A stretch of DNA of 12,766 nucleotides from contig MSYE01000186.1 of the NCBI GenBank assembly GCA_002176905.1, positions 1 to 12,766 of the forward strand. The letters are read 5' to 3'. Source of the DNA: a bacterium F11. Lineage in GTDB: Bacteria; Elusimicrobiota; Elusimicrobia; F11. Positions within the stretch are counted from its first letter, which is position 1. Each line of letters opens with the position of its first letter. Below the pieces are notes generated by a model that saw only the letters and a list, made by a program, of their open reading frames with translations, did no database searches and was not told the origin of the DNA. A program made the translations under genes and the position numbers. Below are positions 12,422 to 12,766 of this stretch, piece after piece.

Positions 12422-12766
12422 TTGAAAATCGCTCAAATCGCCCCTCTCTACGAAAGCGTCCCCCCTAAACTATACGGTGGAACAGAACGAGTGGTCTCCT
12501 ATTTAACCGAGGCGCTGGTGGAACACGGACACGAGGTCACCTTATTTGCTTCGGGGGACTCTATCACAAAAGCGAATCTCAAGCCACCCTGTCATTTATC
12601 CCTCCGTTTGGATAAAACCTGTATTGACCGATTCGCCAGCCATGCCTTAATGCTGGAGCAACTACTTCACGTGGCGCACAATTTTGACATTCTTCATTTC
12701 CACATCGATTACCTCGGATATTCCCTTATTCGTAGACTCGGCATGCCAGCTGTTACAACATTGCAT
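12422..12766 (+). CDS. GT4 family glycosyltransferase, N-terminal part
   Basis: 115 codons, open at the right edge. Retaining GT-B glycosyltransferase (GT4 group), transferring a sugar from a nucleotide sugar, usually in glycan or glycogen-like synthesis. The N-terminal Rossmann half is typical: KIAQIAPLYESVPPKLYGGT, ERVVSYLTEALVEHGHEVTL, FASGDS, then later FDILHFHIDYLG and VTTLH. The YGGTERVV ... GH-x-VTLFASGDS run is characteristic of a widespread bacterial subgroup. I chose TTG 12422 because the reading frame matches the family from LKIAQIAP and AAAGGA (12411-12416) sits at good spacing; no ATG is nearby. It diverges from the ArsR-type gene. Donor and acceptor are not known, as the catalytic C-terminal half (the E-x7-E motif) lies outside the window. 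Confidence 0.9.
   Translation, partial: MKIAQIAPLYESVPPKLYGGTERVVSYLTEALVEHGHEVTLFASGDSITKANLKPPCHLSLRLDKTCIDRFASHALMLEQLLHVAHNFDILHFHIDYLGYSLIRRLGMPAVTTLH

Overview
The window reads as chromosomal DNA of a Gram-negative bacterium of medium GC content. A MipA/OmpV-type outer-membrane barrel, several exported proteins and a tRNA-Ser with a bacterial-type promoter support this. I cannot assign a phylum: the mix of YjbQ, a macrodomain protein, FxsA, RhlE and a RAYT transposase is widespread. A deltaproteobacterial-grade or candidate-phylum genome is a guess.

Layout. Bases 1-209 are the 3' end of seryl-tRNA synthetase, carrying an apparent frameshift. A striking nested palindrome (220-307) follows and contains the ribosome-binding site of a small exported or membrane protein (315-602). 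Reading leftwards from 3064 to 639 is a tightly packed four-gene operon: YjbQ, macrodomain ADP-ribose hydrolase, RmlD-like reductase and HAD phosphatase. Its genes overlap as ATGA or are 1 nt apart. A DUF2914 membrane protein diverges from it (3151-4296), behind a consensus-like promoter that would give a leaderless message. A MipA/OmpV barrel follows without a gap (4297-5052), then a fatty-acid-hydroxylase-family membrane enzyme (5076-5903).

Bases 5904-7894 are an accessory patch around a tRNA-Ser(UGA) gene. It holds hairpins, two related repeat copies flanking an AT-rich exported protein gene, a 5' tRNA-Ser remnant, the intact tRNA-Ser, and a RAYT/Y1 (HUH) transposase gene bracketed by 13-nt inverted repeats. 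Short GGGGTCA-type repeats, one of them a 78-bp hairpin element, recur through the second half of the window and look like a REP-type family.

Bases 7895-9031 are a two-gene unit of unknown function. FxsA (9083-9481) and a RhlE-type DEAD-box RNA helicase (9585-10835) follow. On the minus strand lies an exported pair: a small protein with an acidic tail, and an EF-hand protein with a very basic tail. Next is an ArsR-type regulator without the CVC metal motif, diverging from the start of a GT4 glycosyltransferase that runs off the right edge.

The most notable points are the nested palindrome over a Shine-Dalgarno, the coupled YjbQ-macrodomain operon with an Arg in the SDR catalytic Lys position, the repeat-rich tRNA-Ser locus, and the uncharacterised pair at 7895-9031.
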